Shown here: piece after piece, positions 62,834 to 64,000 of the stretch
Layout: each line of letters starts with the position of its first letter
How positions within the stretch are numbered: position 1 is the stretch's first letter
Source of the DNA: an uncultured Bacteroidales bacterium
Lineage (GTDB): Bacteria > Bacteroidota > Bacteroidia > Bacteroidales > UBA932
Reading direction: 5' to 3'
Assembly (NCBI GenBank): GCA_944323445.1
Contig: CALUSM010000004.1
Location: 1 to 64,000 of the forward strand
Length of the DNA stretch: 64,000 bases
The notes under the pieces: model-generated
Seen by the model: the letters and a program-made list of their open reading frames with translations, nothing else
Databases searched by the model: none
Told to the model about the DNA's origin: nothing
Program-made: the position numbers and the translations under genes

Positions 62834-64000
62834 ATGGAGCAGAAAAAATTTACTTTCCTCAACCGTATCATCTCGGTCTTTGTCCTGCTGACCGCAGCCG
62901 TCACATATCTTCTTACCATTGAGCCGACAGTCAGCTTCTGGGACTGCGGCGAATTCATAGCGTCCTCCTACAAACTGGAAGTGGGGCATGCGCCGGGCAA
63001 CCCGGTATTCCAGCTTATTGCCAGGATATTCACCATGTTCGCATCCCCTGACCATGCGGCCATGGCGGTCAATGTCATGAGCGCCCTCTGCTCGGCCTTT
63101 ACAATATTCTTCCTGTATCTGACCATCGTCCACCTGGGCCGCCGGATCATTGAGAAGAATGGCGGAAACGGCACCCTCACCGTCTCCGAGGCCATATCCG
63201 TATTCGGAGCCGGCGCCGTAGGCTCGCTCGCCTACTGCTGGTCTGACACCTTCTGGTTCTCGGCCGTAGAAGCCGAGGTCTACGCGATGTCCTCCCTCTT
63301 CACCGCAGCGGTATTCTGGATGATTCTCAAGTGGGAGGAACAGGCCGACACCGAATATGCCGACCGCTGGATAGTGGCGATATCCTTCCTGATGGGACTG
63401 TCAATCGGAGTGCATCTGCTCAATCTGCTGGTAATCCCCGCAATAGCATTCGTATACTACTACAGGAAAGCTACGAAAGTCACGACATGGGGCTGCGTCG
63501 GAGTTCTCGCCCTCTCAGCGGTCATCCTCGCAGTGATACTCTGGGGCATCATCCCCTACCTGCCCAAAATCGCCGCCGTATTCGACCTCCTGTTTGTCAA
63601 CGTGTTCCATCTGCCGTTCAATACCGGCGCCGCCTTCTTCGTCATCCTCCTCCTCGTCCTCTGCTTCCTTGCCGTGTACTTCACATACAGGAAAGGCTCA
63701 CATATATGGAATGTCATCACCCTGTGCTTTACGATGATCGTCATCGGTTACTCGGCATTCGCCATGGTGGTCATACGCTCGGCCAACAACACTCCCACCA
63801 ACGAGGGACAGCCAGACAACCCTTTCGCCCTGGTAAAATACCTGGGACGCGAGCAGTACGGCAGTGCCCCTCTCGTCTACGGGCACACATTCGCATCGGC
63901 ATACAGCGACTTCAAGGAAAGCACCTACTACACCAAACTGGGAGACAGATACTACAAGGCCAACAGTCCCATTGATGTCAAATACCCCGCAGAGAGCAAG
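62834..64000 (+). CDS. DUF2723 glycosyltransferase-like membrane protein, N-terminal part
   Basis: The gene runs off the right edge; 389 codons are visible. The signature TIEPTVSFWDCGEFIASSYK followed by VGHAPGNPVFQLIARI is diagnostic of DUF2723, whose conserved Asp/Glu after helix 1 resembles GT-C glycosyltransferases (PMT/ArnT-type). Multiple membrane helices follow. Such proteins are thought to glycosylate envelope or secreted proteins; the substrate is not known. A -7 box (TATATTTG) lies 28 bp upstream of ATG 62834. Confidence 0.9.
   Translation, partial: MEQKKFTFLNRIISVFVLLTAAVTYLLTIEPTVSFWDCGEFIASSYKLEVGHAPGNPVFQLIARIFTMFASPDHAAMAVNVMSALCSAFTIFFLYLTIVHLGRRIIEKNGGNGTLTVSEAISVFGAGAVGSLAYCWSDTFWFSAVEAEVYAMSSLFTAAVFWMILKWEEQADTEYADRWIVAISFLMGLSIGVHLLNLLVIPAIAFVYYYRKATKVTTWGCVGVLALSAVILAVILWGIIPYLPKIAAVFDLLFVNVFHLPFNTGAAFFVILLLVLCFLAVYFTYRKGSHIWNVITLCFTMIVIGYSAFAMVVIRSANNTPTNEGQPDNPFALVKYLGREQYGSAPLVYGHTFASAYSDFKESTYYTKLGDRYYKANSPIDVKYPAESK

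Overview
The window is a chromosomal segment of a Bacteroidota, most likely Bacteroidales. Support comes from the many TAnnTTTG-type -7 promoter boxes, AT-rich start regions instead of strong Shine-Dalgarno sites, and marker families: SufBCD, a DUF4271/HemD pair, a DUF2723 protein, a serine-type sulfatase, GH29, C10 peptidase, PnuC and TonB/6-bladed-propeller proteins. Most of the DNA is GC-rich, but several blocks (about 28.3-29.1, 34.0-35.5, 44.6-47.9 and 49.6-50.8 kb) are clearly AT-richer. The family or genus cannot be fixed from what is visible; a Rikenellaceae/Alistipes-like organism is a guess.

Layout: 0-2.8 kb holds the end of a surface lipoprotein operon resembling Bacteroides corrinoid (B12) uptake loci. 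2.8-4.3 kb has an ATPase gene remnant, a short direct repeat and two small envelope proteins. 4.4-6.7 kb (minus) has a GH29 fucosidase and a ThiL-like protein. 6.8-12.4 kb carries sufB, sufC and sufD, with sufB separated from sufCD by two intergenic repeat arrays, a small heat-shock protein and pnuC. 12.5-17 kb has the B12-dependent ribonucleotide reductase nrdJ, ispE and a membrane regulator. 17-28 kb has a TonB-type receptor, a Fic gene broken by an amber codon, a beta-propeller lipoprotein, a serine peptidase, a DUF2156 protein, a phosphopantetheinyl transferase, tyrS, rbfA and a LolCE-like permease. 28.3-29.1 kb is a gene-free AT-rich element with 23-bp inverted ends. It is followed by a transaldolase gene reduced to its two ends, a sulfatase, and an ECF sigma operon. 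33-37.6 kb (minus) has a frameshifted DUF4143 ATPase, a histidine phosphatase, a membrane protein and groES-groEL. 37.7-43.7 kb has a second Fic protein, tadA, a YqaA/DedA protein, tRNA-Gln, a thioredoxin-like lipoprotein, and a PlsC/acyl-CoA ligase pair.

43.8-51.3 kb (minus) is the most unusual part. It is a mosaic of duplicated small outer-membrane proteins, a C10 cysteine peptidase with a small secreted partner, and two TPR/LuxR-type membrane regulators, of which one is intact and one broken. 51.3-64 kb returns to compact housekeeping content: a Na/Pi cotransporter, a 995-residue HExxH/beta-propeller/barrel protein, uvrC, a bifunctional aminolipid acyltransferase, yidD, rnpA, hemD, DUF4271, SUI1, and a DUF2723 protein running off the end.

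No CRISPR array, prophage, integrase, complete insertion sequence or rRNA was found. The strongest leads for something undescribed are the 28.35-29.07 kb inverted-repeat element, the two tandem repeat arrays between sufB and sufC, the triplicated -7 box at 20.75 kb, the amber codon that severs a Fic protein from its autoinhibitory motif, and the duplicated and decaying 44-51 kb cluster.
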